DNA from: Salinicola socius
Lineage (GTDB): Bacteria > Pseudomonadota > Gammaproteobacteria > Pseudomonadales > Halomonadaceae
Length of the DNA stretch: 64,000 bases
Direction of reading: 5' to 3'
Assembly (NCBI RefSeq): GCF_001937195.1
Contig: NZ_MSDO01000009.1
Location: 240,474-304,473 of the forward strand
The position numbers and the translations under genes are program-made. Below, one piece after another: positions 35,414-46,394 of the stretch; position 1 is the stretch's first letter; every line of letters starts with the position of its first letter. The notes below the pieces were generated by a model. That model was given only the letters and a program-made list of their open reading frames with translations. It searched no databases and was not told the origin of the DNA.

Positions 35414-37022
35414 CGTAGACGTCCAGGCCCGGTTGGCGGCACTGCGGGAACAGTACGGCCGTCGCCTGAGTGACGACTTGCAGACATTGATGGCGCAGGC
35501 TCGGGAGTTGAGTGCACGCCAGAGCGCGATCGGGCTCGACGCTCTGGAGACGCTGCGTCAGGGCCTGCATCGCATCGCGGGTTCTGCCGGCACCTTCGGC
35601 TACGCCGCGCTGAGTCGAAACGCGCGCGAAATGGAGGTCTGGCTGCAGACGGTGATCGAAAGCGCCGCGCAGCCGACGCCTCCGACGCTGGTGGTGCTGC
35701 ACGATCGCCTGCAGGAGAGTTATCGGGATCTGGAGCTCGCGCAGACTTCGGAAGTGGTCGAGCCCGAGGGCAGTTACCATCTGGCCAGCGGCGACCGGGG
35801 GATTCGCGTGGCCGTACTGGCCGACGGTGATACCGATACGCTGATTCGCGCGCTGAGCGGCTTCGGCTACGAGTGTCGCAGCCTCGACGCCCAGGCGACA
35901 TTTCCCCAATGGCAGCCGGATATCGCCATCGTCGATACGGCCAAGGTGGCGGATGAAGTCTGGAAGCCGGCGGTGGAGGCGGCTCCCAAGGCGGCGTTGA
36001 TTCTGCTCAGCGGCGCCGGCGATTTCGAGACGCGGTTAAAGGCCGTTCGCAACGGTGCTCAGGGCTTTTTCACTCATCCGGTGGACGTCCCTTCGCTGGA
36101 GCATCGTCTGCGCCATTTGATCAACCTGCCGCAGCAGGATCCCTATCGGGTGCTGATCGTCGACGACGACGTCGATCTGGCCGAGCATTTTCGGCTGACA
36201 CTGAAGATGGCCGGGATCGAGTCCCGAGTGATCAGCGACCCTCGCGATGTCCTGAAAGGCCTGCGGGATTTCGTGCCCGATCTGGTGCTGATCGACATCA
36301 ACATGCCCGGCTGCTCAGGGCCGGAGCTGGCACGGATCATCCGATTCGACGACGACTGGCTGAAGATCCCGCTGATCTATCTCTCTGCCGAGTCGGATGC
36401 CCAGCGACAGGCGAAGGCCCTGGCCCAGGCGGGGGACGACTTCCTGGTCAAGCCGATCTCGGACGTGGCGCTGGTGGCTGCGGTCACGGCGCGGGCGCAG
36501 CGTTCGCGCCAACTGAGCCTGGCGCTGGCCCGTGACGGGCTCACCGGACTGATCAAGCATCCCGCGATAAAGGAACTGATCGAGCTCGAGGTAGCGCGTG
36601 GTCAGAGAACCGACACGGGGGCTTGCGTGGTGATGATCGACATCGATCGCTTCAAGTCGATCAACGATACCTATGGTCACGGCACCGGCGACTACGTCAT
36701 TCGTCTGCTGGCCAACCTGCTGCGGCAGCGACTTCGCCGGGTGGATCACGTCGGGCGCTACGGGGGGGAGGAGTTCGTTGCCGTGCTGCCATCCTGTTCG
36801 CTGGAGAATGCCCGAGACGCCATCGAGCGGATTCGCGTCAGCTTTTCCGAACTCGAGTGCGTGGCGGACGACAAGACGTTTCACGCGACTTTCAGCGCCG
36901 GCGTCTCCTGCACCCAGGATTGGCGGGATGCCGAGACGCTGCTCGAAGCCGCCGACAGAGCGATGTACGCGGCCAAGCAGGGTGGCCGCAATCAGACGCG
37001 GATCGCGGCTTCACGGCAGTGA
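35406..37022 (+). CDS. Hpt-REC-REC-GGDEF diguanylate cyclase
   Basis: 538 residues. N-terminal Hpt domain with phospho-acceptor His55 (LHRIAGSAGTFG); a degenerate receiver (about 135-235, lacking the Asp in a usual LxD-x-x-M/LP context); an intact receiver with Asp297 (LVLIDINMPGCSG) and Lys in DFLVKPI; then a GGDEF domain with the active GGEEF at 453-457 and an RRVD inhibitory (RxxD) I-site just upstream. It should make cyclic di-GMP under control of the upstream kinase, subject to product feedback. Final gene of the kinase-receiver-cyclase operon; convergent with der 15 bases away. Confidence 0.95.
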   Translation: MTDVDVQARLAALREQYGRRLSDDLQTLMAQARELSARQSAIGLDALETLRQGLHRIAGSAGTFGYAALSRNAREMEVWLQTVIESAAQPTPPTLVVLHDRLQESYRDLELAQTSEVVEPEGSYHLASGDRGIRVAVLADGDTDTLIRALSGFGYECRSLDAQATFPQWQPDIAIVDTAKVADEVWKPAVEAAPKAALILLSGAGDFETRLKAVRNGAQGFFTHPVDVPSLEHRLRHLINLPQQDPYRVLIVDDDVDLAEHFRLTLKMAGIESRVISDPRDVLKGLRDFVPDLVLIDINMPGCSGPELARIIRFDDDWLKIPLIYLSAESDAQRQAKALAQAGDDFLVKPISDVALVAAVTARAQRSRQLSLALARDGLTGLIKHPAIKELIELEVARGQRTDTGACVVMIDIDRFKSINDTYGHGTGDYVIRLLANLLRQRLRRVDHVGRYGGEEFVAVLPSCSLENARDAIERIRVSFSELECVADDKTFHATFSAGVSCTQDWRDAETLLEAADRAMYAAKQGGRNQTRIAASRQ

Positions 37023-37037
37023 GCGCCAAAGTCCCGC

Positions 37038-38441
37038 TCAGCGGCGGCTCTTGCGGGCTTCGCGACTGCGCCCCAGCTCGCGTTTCTTGGCCTTCTCGCG
37101 GTCGCTGGCGCCGGCGTCCGGATCGTAGGGGTTGTCGCCAGAGCGGAATTCGAAACGAATGGGCGTGCCGCGGACCTTCAACACCTTGCGGAAGGTGTTG
37201 GTGAGGTAGCGCTTGTAGGCTTCCGGCAGTGACGCCGTCTGGTTGCCGTGGACGACGATGATCGGCGGGTTGCTGCCGCCCTGGTGGGCCATGCGCAGCT
37301 TGATGCGTCGACCGTGGATCATCGGCGGTTGGTGCTCGCTGACCGCGTCCTGCAGGATCGAGGTCAGGCGGTTGGTCGACCAGTGGCTGTTGGCGCTGTC
37401 GAACGCCTTGTCGACCGATTTGTAGAGATCGCCGACGCCGGTGCCGTGCAGTGCCGAGATGAAGTGCAGCTCGGCGTAGTCGGCAAAACCCAATCGGCGC
37501 TTGATGTCGGAGCGCATCTTGTCCCGGGCTTCGCCTTCCAGACCGTCCCACTTGTTGACCGCCAGCACCAGCGCACGACCGCTGCTCAGGACGTAGTCGA
37601 GCAGATGCAGGTCCTGCTCCACCAGCCCGGTGCGCGCATCCAGCACCATGATGGCAACGTGGCACTCCTTGATCGCTTCGAGCGTCTTGATGATCGAGAA
37701 TTTCTCGGCGATCAGGCTGACATTCTTGCGACGACGCACGCCCGCCGTATCGACCAGTACATAAGGCTTGTCGCGCCGTTCGAACGGGATCTCGATGGCA
37801 TCGCGGGTGGTGCCGGCCTCATCGAACACGACCACACGCTCTTCGCCCAGCATGCGGTTGACCAGGGTCGACTTGCCCACGTTGGGACGGCCGATGACAC
37901 CGATATGAATGCCGGGATGGTTGCCGGCCGGGCCGGCATTGGGATCGCGCTCGGGAAAGGGCGCCAGCACCTCGTCGATCAGCGTGGTGACGTTGCGACC
38001 GTGGGAGGCGGCGATGGGGCGCGGGTCGCCCAGACCCAGGGCCCAGAAATCGGCCATTGCCGTCTGCTCTTCGAGCCCGTCGGTCTTGTTGACCACCAGC
38101 CAGGTCTTTTTCTGGTTCACGCGCAGGTGGTTGGCGATCGCCTGATCGGCCGGCATCAACCCGGCACGGGCATCGACCATGAACAGCACGATGTCGGCTT
38201 CATCGATGGCGGTGAGCGACTGCTCCGCCATGGCCGCATCGATGCCCTCCTCGTCGCCGCTGATACCGCCGGTATCGATCACGGTGTAGGTCTTGTCGCC
38301 GAGCTGGCCGCTGCCGTATTTGCGGTCGCGTGTCAGACCGGGGAAATCGGCCACCAGCGCATCGCGGGTGCGTGTCAGGCGGTTGAAAAGCGTCGACTTG
38401 CCGACGTTGGGTCGGCCAACCAGGGCGATAACGGGATTCAT
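37038..38441 (-). CDS. der: Ribosome-assembly GTPase Der (EngA)
   Basis: 467 residues with the double-GTPase architecture unique to Der: [13 protein letters not shown] and a second [13 protein letters not shown], two G3 motifs (DTGGIS, DTAGV), two G4 motifs (NKTD, NKWD), then a KH-like domain and basic tail. It acts in 50S subunit maturation. [12 protein letters not shown] is the family start; a longer frame to 38543 is upstream sequence. Last gene of the bamB-der order. Confidence 0.98.
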   Translation of the reverse strand: MNPVIALVGRPNVGKSTLFNRLTRTRDALVADFPGLTRDRKYGSGQLGDKTYTVIDTGGISGDEEGIDAAMAEQSLTAIDEADIVLFMVDARAGLMPADQAIANHLRVNQKKTWLVVNKTDGLEEQTAMADFWALGLGDPRPIAASHGRNVTTLIDEVLAPFPERDPNAGPAGNHPGIHIGVIGRPNVGKSTLVNRMLGEERVVVFDEAGTTRDAIEIPFERRDKPYVLVDTAGVRRRKNVSLIAEKFSIIKTLEAIKECHVAIMVLDARTGLVEQDLHLLDYVLSSGRALVLAVNKWDGLEGEARDKMRSDIKRRLGFADYAELHFISALHGTGVGDLYKSVDKAFDSANSHWSTNRLTSILQDAVSEHQPPMIHGRRIKLRMAHQGGSNPPIIVVHGNQTASLPEAYKRYLTNTFRKVLKVRGTPIRFEFRSGDNPYDPDAGASDREKAKKRELGRSREARKSRR

Positions 38442-38585
38442 GGCGATTCGCAAAAGGGCGGTGACAAGATGGACGATCGGAGGGAGGGGTCGGATAACCC
38501 GATACGATCGATGCTGATAGCTCGGCATTCTAGCATGTGACAAGCGCGAAGTCCGAACCTCTCGAGGTTCTAGAGCCGGGACGCA

Positions 38586-38611
38586 ATCGGCCCCGCCGAA
38601 GCGGGGCCGAT
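38586..38611 (-). terminator. UUCG-capped hairpin between bamB and der
   Basis: 11-bp perfect stem ATCGGCCCCGC / GCGGGGCCGAT. On the minus-strand RNA the loop is UUCG closed by C-G, a very stable tetraloop. It lies 20 bases after the bamB stop. No T-run follows, so it may be a processing or attenuation element rather than a full terminator. Confidence 0.55.
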
Positions 38612-38631
38612 GGTGAAGCCGACGATACCGA

Positions 38632-39798
38632 TCAGTTCTGGTCGGACATGCTCTTCACGTCATAGGCCACCAGGGTGCCATCGTTGCTCAGCGCATAGAG
38701 ACGCTGGGTGCCCGTCAGCAACGGCAGGGTCAGGCCATCGCCACCGATATGGGTACGACCGCTCATTTCGCCGGTCGAGGCGTCGATGAGGTGGATATAG
38801 CCCTGATAGTCGCCCACGGCGATGTTGCCATCGACGAACGACGGTGCGGTCAGCGAGCGACCTTCGAGAGCGTCGGAATCCCACATCACGCGGCCGGTGT
38901 CTGCCTCGATCGCGATGACATGGCTGGCGGCATTGACCGTGAACAGGTAGTTGCCCACCACCAGCGGCGTCAGGTAGCTGGATTCTTCATGCTCCCACAG
39001 TACCTTGCCGGAGGTGGCTTCCAGCGCCAGCAGGCGTCCGTTGTAGCTGGTCACGAACAGGCGGCCGTCCTCGGTCAGCACCGGCTGGCCATCGAGGTCG
39101 ACGAGCTGATCGACTTCGGTACGTCCCTTTGGCACCGCGACGCGCATGTCCCACAGCGGCTGACCGCTACGGTTGTCCAGGGTGACCAGACGACCGTTGG
39201 CGAATCCGGCGAAGGAGACCGGTTCGATGACACGAGGCGCGCCAGTACCACGCAGCGTCAGCGCCGGCTGCGAGCTGGAGTAGACCCACTGTTCGTTGCC
39301 GTCCAGACGATCGAGCGCCGTGACCGCGCCATCGACACTCTGCACGACGACCAGCTGGCTGTTGACCTGGGGCGCGGCCAGCACTTCGCTGGAGACCCGT
39401 GATTTCCAGTCGATGCTGCCATCTTCGCGATTGACGGCCAGGACTTCGCCGTTGCGGGTGCCGATGTAGAGACGCCCACCGTCGGCACCGATGCCGCTGG
39501 AGATCGGCGTGCCCAGATCGACGTCCCACTGGGTATCGCCACTGTCGGTGTCGATCGCGCGCAGGTCGCCGGTCTCGTCGACCGCGTAGATCGTGCCGTT
39601 ATCGATGATCGGCGTCAGCGGATAACGGGCGCGACCCAGGCCGTCACCAATACCCTGATCCCAGCGCTCGTCGAGGCTGACCTTGGGCGTGAAATCCTTG
39701 AGTTCCTTGGGCGGATACTGCGGTTCGACGCTGCCGGCACAGCCGGCCAGCAGTGTCGCGGTCAGCCCCAGAGGCAGAAGCAGGTGGGTCAGTTTCAT
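38632..39798 (-). CDS. bamB: Outer membrane assembly lipoprotein BamB
   Basis: 388 residues. Lipobox LLAGC (Cys20), then an eight-bladed PQQ-type beta-propeller with recurrent A-x-D-x-x-x-G-x-x-x-W repeats (for example [44 protein letters not shown]). It is part of the Bam complex inserting beta-barrel proteins. Its ATG overlaps the stop of the yfgM gene by one base (TGATG). Confidence 0.97.
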   Translation of the reverse strand: MKLTHLLLPLGLTATLLAGCAGSVEPQYPPKELKDFTPKVSLDERWDQGIGDGLGRARYPLTPIIDNGTIYAVDETGDLRAIDTDSGDTQWDVDLGTPISSGIGADGGRLYIGTRNGEVLAVNREDGSIDWKSRVSSEVLAAPQVNSQLVVVQSVDGAVTALDRLDGNEQWVYSSSQPALTLRGTGAPRVIEPVSFAGFANGRLVTLDNRSGQPLWDMRVAVPKGRTEVDQLVDLDGQPVLTEDGRLFVTSYNGRLLALEATSGKVLWEHEESSYLTPLVVGNYLFTVNAASHVIAIEADTGRVMWDSDALEGRSLTAPSFVDGNIAVGDYQGYIHLIDASTGEMSGRTHIGGDGLTLPLLTGTQRLYALSNDGTLVAYDVKSMSDQN

Positions 39799-40454
39799 CA
39801 GGTGGCATCCTCCGCACCGAGATCGTCTAGCTTGAGCTGCAGGCCGTAGATGGTCTGGTCGGCATCCTGCGCCAGAGTCTGCGCCTGTTGATAGGCATTA
39901 CGCGCGTCCTCGGGTCGCTCGAGCGCGGTATAGGCGTCGCCGAGCACGTTCTGACGCTGCGCTTCCAGGGCCCCGGGAACGCTGTCCCCGAGCGTGTCGA
40001 GCGCCGTGTCGGGATCGTCGCTGGCAATCTGCAGGCGAGCCAGATCGATGCGCGCCAGACCTTGCATGTAGGGGCGGTCGCTGTTGTCGATGACATCCTT
40101 CAAGGCCTTCAGGGCGCGGTCGTTGTCATCGGCGTTGACGGCGATCTTGGCTTCCAGCAATCCGGCCAGATCGGCATACAACGTGCCACCATGATCGCTC
40201 TGCAAGCCGTCAGCGAGGTCGAACGCCTGGGTGCGGGCGTTGTCATCGAGAGTGTCGCTGCTGGCAATCGCGATCAGCTGCTGATAGGCATTGGATGCCT
40301 CGGCAGACTGGCCTTCCTGGTAGCGCTGCCACGCCTGCCAGCCGAAGACGCCGGCCGCGGCGATGACGATGCCCACCAGCAGGGCGCTTCCGTTGGCCTT
40401 CCACCACTGCTTGATCGCGTCCAGCTGCTCTTCTTCGGTCCTAAGCTCCGCCAC
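39798..40454 (-). CDS. yfgM: YfgM-family TPR membrane protein
   Basis: 218 residues: cytoplasmic N-terminus (AELRTEEEQLDAIKQWWKANG), one membrane helix (SALLVGIVIAAAGVFGWQAW), and a periplasmic TPR-like helical region. YfgM works with PpiD at the Sec translocon as an ancillary chaperone. GTG at 40454 is chosen because AAGGAGA precedes it and it matches the family N-terminus; the frame open to 40508 is not conserved. hisS-yfgM-bamB-der is the standard order. Confidence 0.95.
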   Translation of the reverse strand: MAELRTEEEQLDAIKQWWKANGSALLVGIVIAAAGVFGWQAWQRYQEGQSAEASNAYQQLIAIASSDTLDDNARTQAFDLADGLQSDHGGTLYADLAGLLEAKIAVNADDNDRALKALKDVIDNSDRPYMQGLARIDLARLQIASDDPDTALDTLGDSVPGALEAQRQNVLGDAYTALERPEDARNAYQQAQTLAQDADQTIYGLQLKLDDLGAEDAT

Positions 40455-40552
40455 GGGCGGTCTCCTTCTGTATTCAAGACGGCAATCGGTATTCAACACG
40501 GCAATCAATGGGAAACGTGTATGTCTCCCCGTTGCCGGTCAGCCGCTCAGGT

Positions 40553-41833
40553 TCAGGCAAACTGCTGGTCGAGCCAGGTGATGGCGTCATCCAGTTCGAG
40601 TGTCCGTTGTTCACTGCCGTCGCGCAGTGGCTTCAGCGTCAGGCGGCCATTGGCGATCTCGTCCTCGCCGAGAATCAGCGCCACCGTCGCGCCACTGCGA
40701 TCGGCACGACGGATCTGGCTCTTGAAGCTGCCGCCGCCGCAGTGTACCTGAAGACGCAGCGTGGGCAGAACGTCGCGCAGACGCTCGCCGAGCAGCAGCG
40801 CTTCGCGCTCCGCCGAATCACCCATGGCCAGCAGGTAGGCGTCGGCGCCGCCCTTGGCTTCTTCGGGAACCAGGTCGAGAGTGTCGAGCAGCAGCATGAG
40901 ACGTTCCAGCCCGATGGCAAAACCCACGCCGGGCGTGGGTTTGCCGCCGAGCTGTTCGACCAGGCCGTCATAGCGCCCGCCACCGCAGACGGTGCCCTGG
41001 CTGCCGAGGGCGGTCGTCGTCCATTCGAATACGGTGCGCGAATAGTAGTCGAGCCCCCGCACCAGCCGGGGGTTGATGCGATAACCGATGCCGGCAGCGT
41101 CGAGCGTCGACTTCAACTGTTCGAAGTGCGTGCGGGACTCCTCGTCGAGATGCTCGAGCAGCTGTGGCGCGTCAGCGAGCATCTCTGCCATGGCCGGGTT
41201 CTTGGAATCCAGGATCCGCAGCGGATTGGTGGTCAACCGACGCCGGGAGTCCTCGTCGAGAAGCTCGTGATGGGATTCGAAGTAGGCGACCAGTGATTCA
41301 CGATAGGCCGCGCGGGCTTCCGGCGACCCCAGCGAATTGAGCTCGAGGGTCACGTGTTCGGCCATTCCGAGCTGGCGCCAGAGCCGCGCGGATAGCAGGA
41401 TGATCTCGGCGTCGATATCCGGCCCGGTCATGCCGTAAGCCTCGATGCCGATCTGGTGGAACTGGCGGTAGCGGCCTTTCTGCGGACGCTCGTAGCGGAA
41501 CATCGGGCCCATGTACCACAGGCGCTGCGTCTGATTGTGCAGCAGGCCGTGCTCCATCGCCGCGCGCACCACCGCCGCGGTATTTTCCGGGCGCAGTGTC
41601 AGACTCTCGCCATTGCGATCGTCGAAGGTATACATCTCCTTCTCGACCACGTCGGTCGCTTCGCCAATGGAGCGGGCGAAAAGGGCGGTCTGCTCGACGA
41701 TCGGGGTGCGGATTTCACGATAATCGTAGCGGTCCATCAGCGAGCGCAGCTGTCGCTCGAGGTATTGCCACGCGGGCGACTGATCCGGCAGCAGATCGTT
41801 CATGCCGCGAATGGCTTGTAGTTTGGTACTCAA
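40553..41833 (-). CDS. hisS: Histidyl-tRNA synthetase
   Basis: 426 residues, class II synthetase: [15 protein letters not shown], motif 2 region [25 protein letters not shown], His-specific [15 protein letters not shown] and [28 protein letters not shown] (motif 3). It charges tRNA-His. The best start is a TTG at 41833: it has AGGAG 6 bases upstream and yields the family N-terminus ([12 protein letters not shown]); the ATG further upstream would add 10 atypical residues. TTG initiation is unusual for a synthetase. Confidence 0.96.
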   Translation of the reverse strand: MSTKLQAIRGMNDLLPDQSPAWQYLERQLRSLMDRYDYREIRTPIVEQTALFARSIGEATDVVEKEMYTFDDRNGESLTLRPENTAAVVRAAMEHGLLHNQTQRLWYMGPMFRYERPQKGRYRQFHQIGIEAYGMTGPDIDAEIILLSARLWRQLGMAEHVTLELNSLGSPEARAAYRESLVAYFESHHELLDEDSRRRLTTNPLRILDSKNPAMAEMLADAPQLLEHLDEESRTHFEQLKSTLDAAGIGYRINPRLVRGLDYYSRTVFEWTTTALGSQGTVCGGGRYDGLVEQLGGKPTPGVGFAIGLERLMLLLDTLDLVPEEAKGGADAYLLAMGDSAEREALLLGERLRDVLPTLRLQVHCGGGSFKSQIRRADRSGATVALILGEDEIANGRLTLKPLRDGSEQRTLELDDAITWLDQQFA

Positions 41834-41972
41834 CTGACACTCCTGCCTATACGGAAACGCCACAGGCGGCCTGCCTGGGCGTTCGTCGGTGATTCACGGG
41901 TTGTCTTGGGCGGCGACGCATCCGGGTTCGCGTTACCTTACCGGGCTTCCCGCGATCCGGGCCTCGCGCCGA

Positions 41973-43088
41973 TCAGGCTTCGCGGGCGATCAGATCGTCG
42001 GTGCGGCTCTCTTTCTCTTTGGCCTTGGCGCGGATCAGCGCTTCGAGATCGTCGACCAGATGATCGTTGCGCAGTTTGCTGGCCGGCTTGCCGTCGATAT
42101 AGACCAGGTTGGCCGGACTGCCACCGGTGAGGCCGATATCGGTTTCCTTGGCCTCGCCGGGACCGTTGACCACGCAGCCGATGACCGAGACGTTCAGCGG
42201 CGTCATGATGTCTTCGAGGCGCTCCTCGAGGGCATTCATGGTCGCGATGACGTCAAAATTCTGACGCGAGCAGCTGGGGCAGGCGATGAAGTTGATGCCC
42301 TTGGCGCGCAGCTTCAGGCTCTTCAGCATGTCGAAGCCGACCTTGATCTCCTCGACCGGATCGGCGGCCAGCGAGACGCGAATCGTGTCGCCGATGCCAT
42401 CCATCAGCAGCATGCCGAGTCCGATGGAGGACTTCACCGTGCCGGACCGCAGGCCGCCGGCCTCGGTAATACCCAGATGCAACGGCTGTTCGATCTGCTT
42501 GGCCAGCAAACGGTAGGCGGCGACGGCCATGAACACGTCGCTGGCCTTGACGCTGACCTTGAAGTCGGGGAAATCGAGCCGGTCGAGGTGGTCGATATGG
42601 CGCATGGCGGATTCGACCAGCGCCTCCGGCGTCGGCTCGCCGTACTTCTTCTGCAGATCCTTCTCCAGCGAACCGGCGTTGACGCCGATACGGATCGGGA
42701 TGCCGTGATGGCGAGCGGCGTCGACCACCGCGCGTACACGATCCTCGCGGCCGATATTGCCGGGGTTGATGCGCAGACAGTCGACGCCGAGTTCGGCCAC
42801 GCGCAGAGCGATCTTGTAATCGAAGTGGATATCGGCCACCAGCGGTATGCTGACCTGGCGCTTGATCTTGCCGAACGCTTCAGCAGCGTCCATGTCCGGT
42901 ACCGAGACGCGCACGATATCGGCCCCGGCCTTCTGCAGGCGCTGGATCTGATCCACGGTAGCGGCGACATCGTTGGTGTCGGTATTGGTCATGCTTTGCA
43001 CGCTGATCGGCGCGCCGCCGCCGATGGGTACGTCACCGACATGGATCTGTCGCGAGACACGGCGGGTGATCGGAGAGGGCATTTGCAT
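41973..43088 (-). CDS. ispG: 4-hydroxy-3-methylbut-2-enyl diphosphate synthase (flavodoxin)
   Basis: 371 residues: TIM-barrel N-terminal part ([41 protein letters not shown]) and a C-terminal [4Fe-4S] domain with CPSCSRQ and GCVVNGPGE supplying the cluster ligands. It makes HMBPP in the MEP isoprenoid pathway. Follows rodZ by 8 bases in the same operon, as in other gammaproteobacteria. Confidence 0.98.
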   Translation of the reverse strand: MQMPSPITRRVSRQIHVGDVPIGGGAPISVQSMTNTDTNDVAATVDQIQRLQKAGADIVRVSVPDMDAAEAFGKIKRQVSIPLVADIHFDYKIALRVAELGVDCLRINPGNIGREDRVRAVVDAARHHGIPIRIGVNAGSLEKDLQKKYGEPTPEALVESAMRHIDHLDRLDFPDFKVSVKASDVFMAVAAYRLLAKQIEQPLHLGITEAGGLRSGTVKSSIGLGMLLMDGIGDTIRVSLAADPVEEIKVGFDMLKSLKLRAKGINFIACPSCSRQNFDVIATMNALEERLEDIMTPLNVSVIGCVVNGPGEAKETDIGLTGGSPANLVYIDGKPASKLRNDHLVDDLEALIRAKAKEKESRTDDLIAREA

Positions 43089-43096
43089 GGCGCTTC

Positions 43097-44176
43097 TCAG
43101 TCTCCCAATGTGAAGCGGGCAACGTTGTTGCCACCCGCGTATTGACTCAGGTCGATCGGTTCGCCGCGGTATTCGAGCGTCACGCCACTGGCGTTGCCGA
43201 CGGTCAGGCGGAAGGGTGGTTCGCCTTCCGCGGTTGCCTGACTGCCGGCGGACTGCAGGCCGCTGAAGATCCGGTCGTCGTTGGCATCATAGATCTCGGT
43301 CCATGACTCTTCGTTGAAAGTCAGGGAGAGCGTGTCGTCGCCGGCCGCAGCTGCCGTCGAGCCATCCTCTGTCGAGCCATCCCCTATCGATCCATCCTCT
43401 GTCGAGGCGGTCGACGTGACATCATCCGCCGCCGATCCGATCTGCCCGGCCTGGCGCGCGTCGTCGTCCGGCGTCGCCGATTCCGCCGATGCGGAAATGC
43501 CCGTGCCGTTGCCAGTGTCAATCCCGCCGCCCGTGAGTGCAGAACCGCTCGTCGAAGTCGGTGTGCCGTCACCGGCCGATGGCATGTCCCCCTGGGTGGC
43601 CAGCGGTGGCAACTGGGTATCGGTATTGGGGGCCATCGCGCCACTGTCTGCATCTGCGGCGGTGGACGCAGTGCTGTCGTCATCGCCGTTCAGGCGGTCG
43701 ACCGCGATCGGACTGTCATCGCTGCCACCGCCGAAGATCTCGTTGCCTTCTCGGCTCTGCCACCACAGCAGTGTCAGCGAGATCAGTCCGACGATCACCA
43801 GCAGCGTGAACAGGCGGAATATCCAGGCACCGACCCGCGAGGGCTGATGTGAGGTATGAACCGGTGCCAGCTTGCGATCCATGTCGCCACGCCCGTGGGT
43901 GGCATCATAGGCGGCGACGACGCTGGTCTCGTCAAGACCCAGCAGGCGCGCATAGGCCCGCACGTAGCCCCGTCGGTAGGCGGCGATCGGTACCTGGTCG
44001 AAGCGATCCTCCTCCAGGCCGGTCACCACGATCGGGCGCAGGTTGAGCTGCAGCGCGACCTCTTCGACGCTCAGTCCCTGGCGCTCGCGCTCGTTCTGAA
44101 GCATGTTGCCTGCCGTTTCGCGAGAAGGGCTGGGCGCATCGTATTGCTTGGTCGAGGGTTCTTTCATTTCGCTCAT
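43097..44176 (-). CDS. rodZ: Cytoskeletal protein RodZ
   Basis: 359 residues: cytoplasmic helix-turn-helix domain ([60 protein letters not shown]), a single membrane helix (about 118-138), a long Ser/Thr/Asp-rich periplasmic linker, and the C-terminal DUF4115 beta domain ([24 protein letters not shown]). It links MreB to the elongation machinery and keeps rod shape. The linker contains a short 15-bp coding repeat. Confidence 0.95.
   Translation of the reverse strand: MSEMKEPSTKQYDAPSPSRETAGNMLQNERERQGLSVEEVALQLNLRPIVVTGLEEDRFDQVPIAAYRRGYVRAYARLLGLDETSVVAAYDATHGRGDMDRKLAPVHTSHQPSRVGAWIFRLFTLLVIVGLISLTLLWWQSREGNEIFGGGSDDSPIAVDRLNGDDDSTASTAADADSGAMAPNTDTQLPPLATQGDMPSAGDGTPTSTSGSALTGGGIDTGNGTGISASAESATPDDDARQAGQIGSAADDVTSTASTEDGSIGDGSTEDGSTAAAAGDDTLSLTFNEESWTEIYDANDDRIFSGLQSAGSQATAEGEPPFRLTVGNASGVTLEYRGEPIDLSQYAGGNNVARFTLGD
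43361..43405. repeat. 15-bp coding repeat (x3) in the rodZ linker
   Basis: Three adjoining 15-base units GCCATCCTCTGTCGA, GCCATCCCCTATCGA, TCCATCCTCTGTCGA (plus strand), encoding [15 protein letters not shown] in the periplasmic linker. A minor, in-frame repeat in disordered sequence. Confidence 0.8.
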
Positions 44177-44236
44177 GGGCGAAAATCCTTCTGATCTCTT
44201 TCCCGAGCCGAGGCTCGAGTACGGGGTCTGTTAGCC

Positions 44237-44974
44237 TCAGGAGCCGCCGAGCTGCCGGCGATAAAAGGCAGCACGCGTCGAGTCGCCTTGCGCGCTGGCG
44301 ATATCGCTCGCCAGGTGCAGGCTCTCGGCATCGGTGCCGGCCACGGTGAAATAGCGCTGCAAGCGCTCCCAGGCGCGTTCGTTGTTACCCTGCGTGTGAT
44401 CGATACGAGCCAACGCCAACAGGCTACGCGCATTGCGCGGATCGATGTCGAGTGCGCGCTCGTAATATCGGCGAGCGGCGGTCTCGTCGCCGTTGGCAAT
44501 CTGGCACTGGCCCAGATTCGCGAAGAGCTGGGCTCTGTTGGTATAGGTGATGTCCTGACTGGCGACGTTCAACTGATCGCACGCCTTGGCGTACTCGCCA
44601 CGCTGATACAGCAGCGCCGCATAATTGTTGCGAATGCGCGTCGCGTCGGGCTCGGCTTTCAAGGCCTGCTGAAAGAAGTGGTCAGCCTGGTCGAGCTCCT
44701 GCTGACGCTGATACAGCAGCGCCAGCCCCTCGAGCGCGCCGCCGTCGCCGGGATCGAGGTCGATGGCGTGTTCCAGAGCCTGCTGTGCCCGCGGGAGATT
44801 GTTCTCGGCAAGATAGGCCTTGCCAAGCCGGGTATAGGCCGCCGCTGCGTCCTCGGGACTGTCCTGCTTCGGCCCGTTGGAGGAAACCGCCGTGGCGCAG
44901 CCACCCAACAGACACACCACACCCATGGCGATACTCAGCGACCGTATCGAAGAAGGGCGAGATGGGTGGGTCAT
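44237..44974 (-). CDS. pilW: Type IV pilus biogenesis/stability lipoprotein PilW (PilF)
   Basis: 245 residues. Lipobox LLGGC (Cys26), then six TPR-type repeats (AAAAYTRLGKAYLAENNLPRAQQALEHAIDLDP and following). It localises PilQ secretin to the outer membrane; it is found between rodZ and rlmN across gammaproteobacteria. GGGAGAG supports the ATG at 44974; a longer frame upstream is not conserved. No other pilus gene is in the window. Confidence 0.93.
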   Translation of the reverse strand: MTHPSRPSSIRSLSIAMGVVCLLGGCATAVSSNGPKQDSPEDAAAAYTRLGKAYLAENNLPRAQQALEHAIDLDPGDGGALEGLALLYQRQQELDQADHFFQQALKAEPDATRIRNNYAALLYQRGEYAKACDQLNVASQDITYTNRAQLFANLGQCQIANGDETAARRYYERALDIDPRNARSLLALARIDHTQGNNERAWERLQRYFTVAGTDAESLHLASDIASAQGDSTRAAFYRRQLGGS

Positions 44975-45178
44975 GCACGGCTCTCCCACGTTAAGAGGCT
45001 GCGACGGCCGATACGTCGCGTCCCGGACAACTGAAAACAAAGCGGTTTTGGGGTTCCCATCAAAGCGCTGCACCGTGGTGAAGTCAAGGTGACGGCTATC
45101 CGATTCGCTGTCGGCGTTGCCACGGCCCACCGGTTTTCGAGGCCAGGGGCGGGTTGCAACAGCGGCAACCGCCCAGAC

Positions 45179-46312
45179 TCAGTCGGCATCCAGCTGGATC
45201 GACTGGATGTAGCGTTCGTGGCGTTTGGTGCGATCCTTCACCTTTCCTACCAGCTGACCGCAGGCGGCGTCGATATCGTCGCCACGCGTCGTGCGTACCA
45301 TCGCGGTGTGGCCGAGTTCGTAAAGCCAGCTCTGGAAGCGCATCACCTGGTTGCGGGATGGCTTCTCGTACCCGGAATGGGGAAACGGATTGAACGGGAT
45401 CAGGTTGATCTTGCACGGCAACTCGTCGAGCAGTGCGATGAGCTCCTGCGCATGCACCTGCTGGTCGTTGACGTCCTTGATCAGGGTGTACTCGATGGTG
45501 ATGTGGCGCGCATCGCCGCATTTGGCCAGGTAGCGCTGGCAGGCATCGAGCAGCGTGCGGATGTTGTACTTGCGGTTGAGCGGTACCAGTTCGCTGCGTA
45601 GTTCGTCATTCGCGGCATGCAGCGAGATCGCCAGGCTCACGTCGATGTCGTCGCCGAGCTTATCGATCATCGGCACCACGCCGGACGTGGACAGTGTCAC
45701 CCGGCGCTTGGACATCCCGTAGGCGTTGTCGTCGAGCATCAGCTTCATCGACGGCAGCACGCTATCGTAGTTGAGCAGGGGCTCGCCCATGCCCATCATC
45801 ACCACGTTGGTGATCGCGCGGCGTCCATCCGGGGCGCTCATGCGGCCACCGGCACGCTGCTGGGCGACCCAGACCTGACCGATGATCTCGGCACTGGTCA
45901 GATTGCGCTGAAAGCCCTGCTTGCCGGTGGAACAGAAACTGCAGTCGAGCGAACAGCCGACCTGGGATGACACGCATAGCGTCCGCCGTGCGCCATTGTC
46001 GGCCGGGATCAGCACGGTTTCGACGTAGCTGCCATCCTCCACCTCGAGCACCCACTTGCGGGTACCGTCGCTCGATGTGCCTTCGTAGACCACTTTCGGG
46101 CCCCGGATCTCGGCACTCTCTTCCAGTCGGGCACGCAGCGGCTTGGAAAGGTTGGTCATCGACTCGAAGTCGTCGCAACCTTCCTGGTGGATCCACTTCA
46201 TGACCTGGGCGGCGCGGAATTTCTTCTCGCCCAGAGAGACGAAGAATGCCTCCATCTGCTCGCGGGAGAGCCCCAGTAGATTGGTGCGCGGAGTATCGGT
46301 AGCAGCGCTCAT
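45179..46312 (-). CDS. rlmN: 23S rRNA/tRNA (adenine-C2)-methyltransferase RlmN
   Basis: 377 residues, radical [20 protein letters not shown] with cluster cysteines 120, 124 and 127, [11 protein letters not shown] (SAM binding), [19 protein letters not shown], and the C-terminal [15 protein letters not shown] with the methyl-carrying Cys. It methylates A2503 of 23S rRNA and A37 of some tRNAs. The ATG at 46312 fits the family; the frame continuing to 46552 is upstream sequence. Confidence 0.97.
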   Translation of the reverse strand: MSAATDTPRTNLLGLSREQMEAFFVSLGEKKFRAAQVMKWIHQEGCDDFESMTNLSKPLRARLEESAEIRGPKVVYEGTSSDGTRKWVLEVEDGSYVETVLIPADNGARRTLCVSSQVGCSLDCSFCSTGKQGFQRNLTSAEIIGQVWVAQQRAGGRMSAPDGRRAITNVVMMGMGEPLLNYDSVLPSMKLMLDDNAYGMSKRRVTLSTSGVVPMIDKLGDDIDVSLAISLHAANDELRSELVPLNRKYNIRTLLDACQRYLAKCGDARHITIEYTLIKDVNDQQVHAQELIALLDELPCKINLIPFNPFPHSGYEKPSRNQVMRFQSWLYELGHTAMVRTTRGDDIDAACGQLVGKVKDRTKRHERYIQSIQLDAD

Positions 46313-46394
46313 GGCAACGGAATCGGCTCGAGGGTGGCGGGGTGTCCGGGAACGGGGATGAACGACCGGCACGAATGGCCGGTCGGTCGACGAA

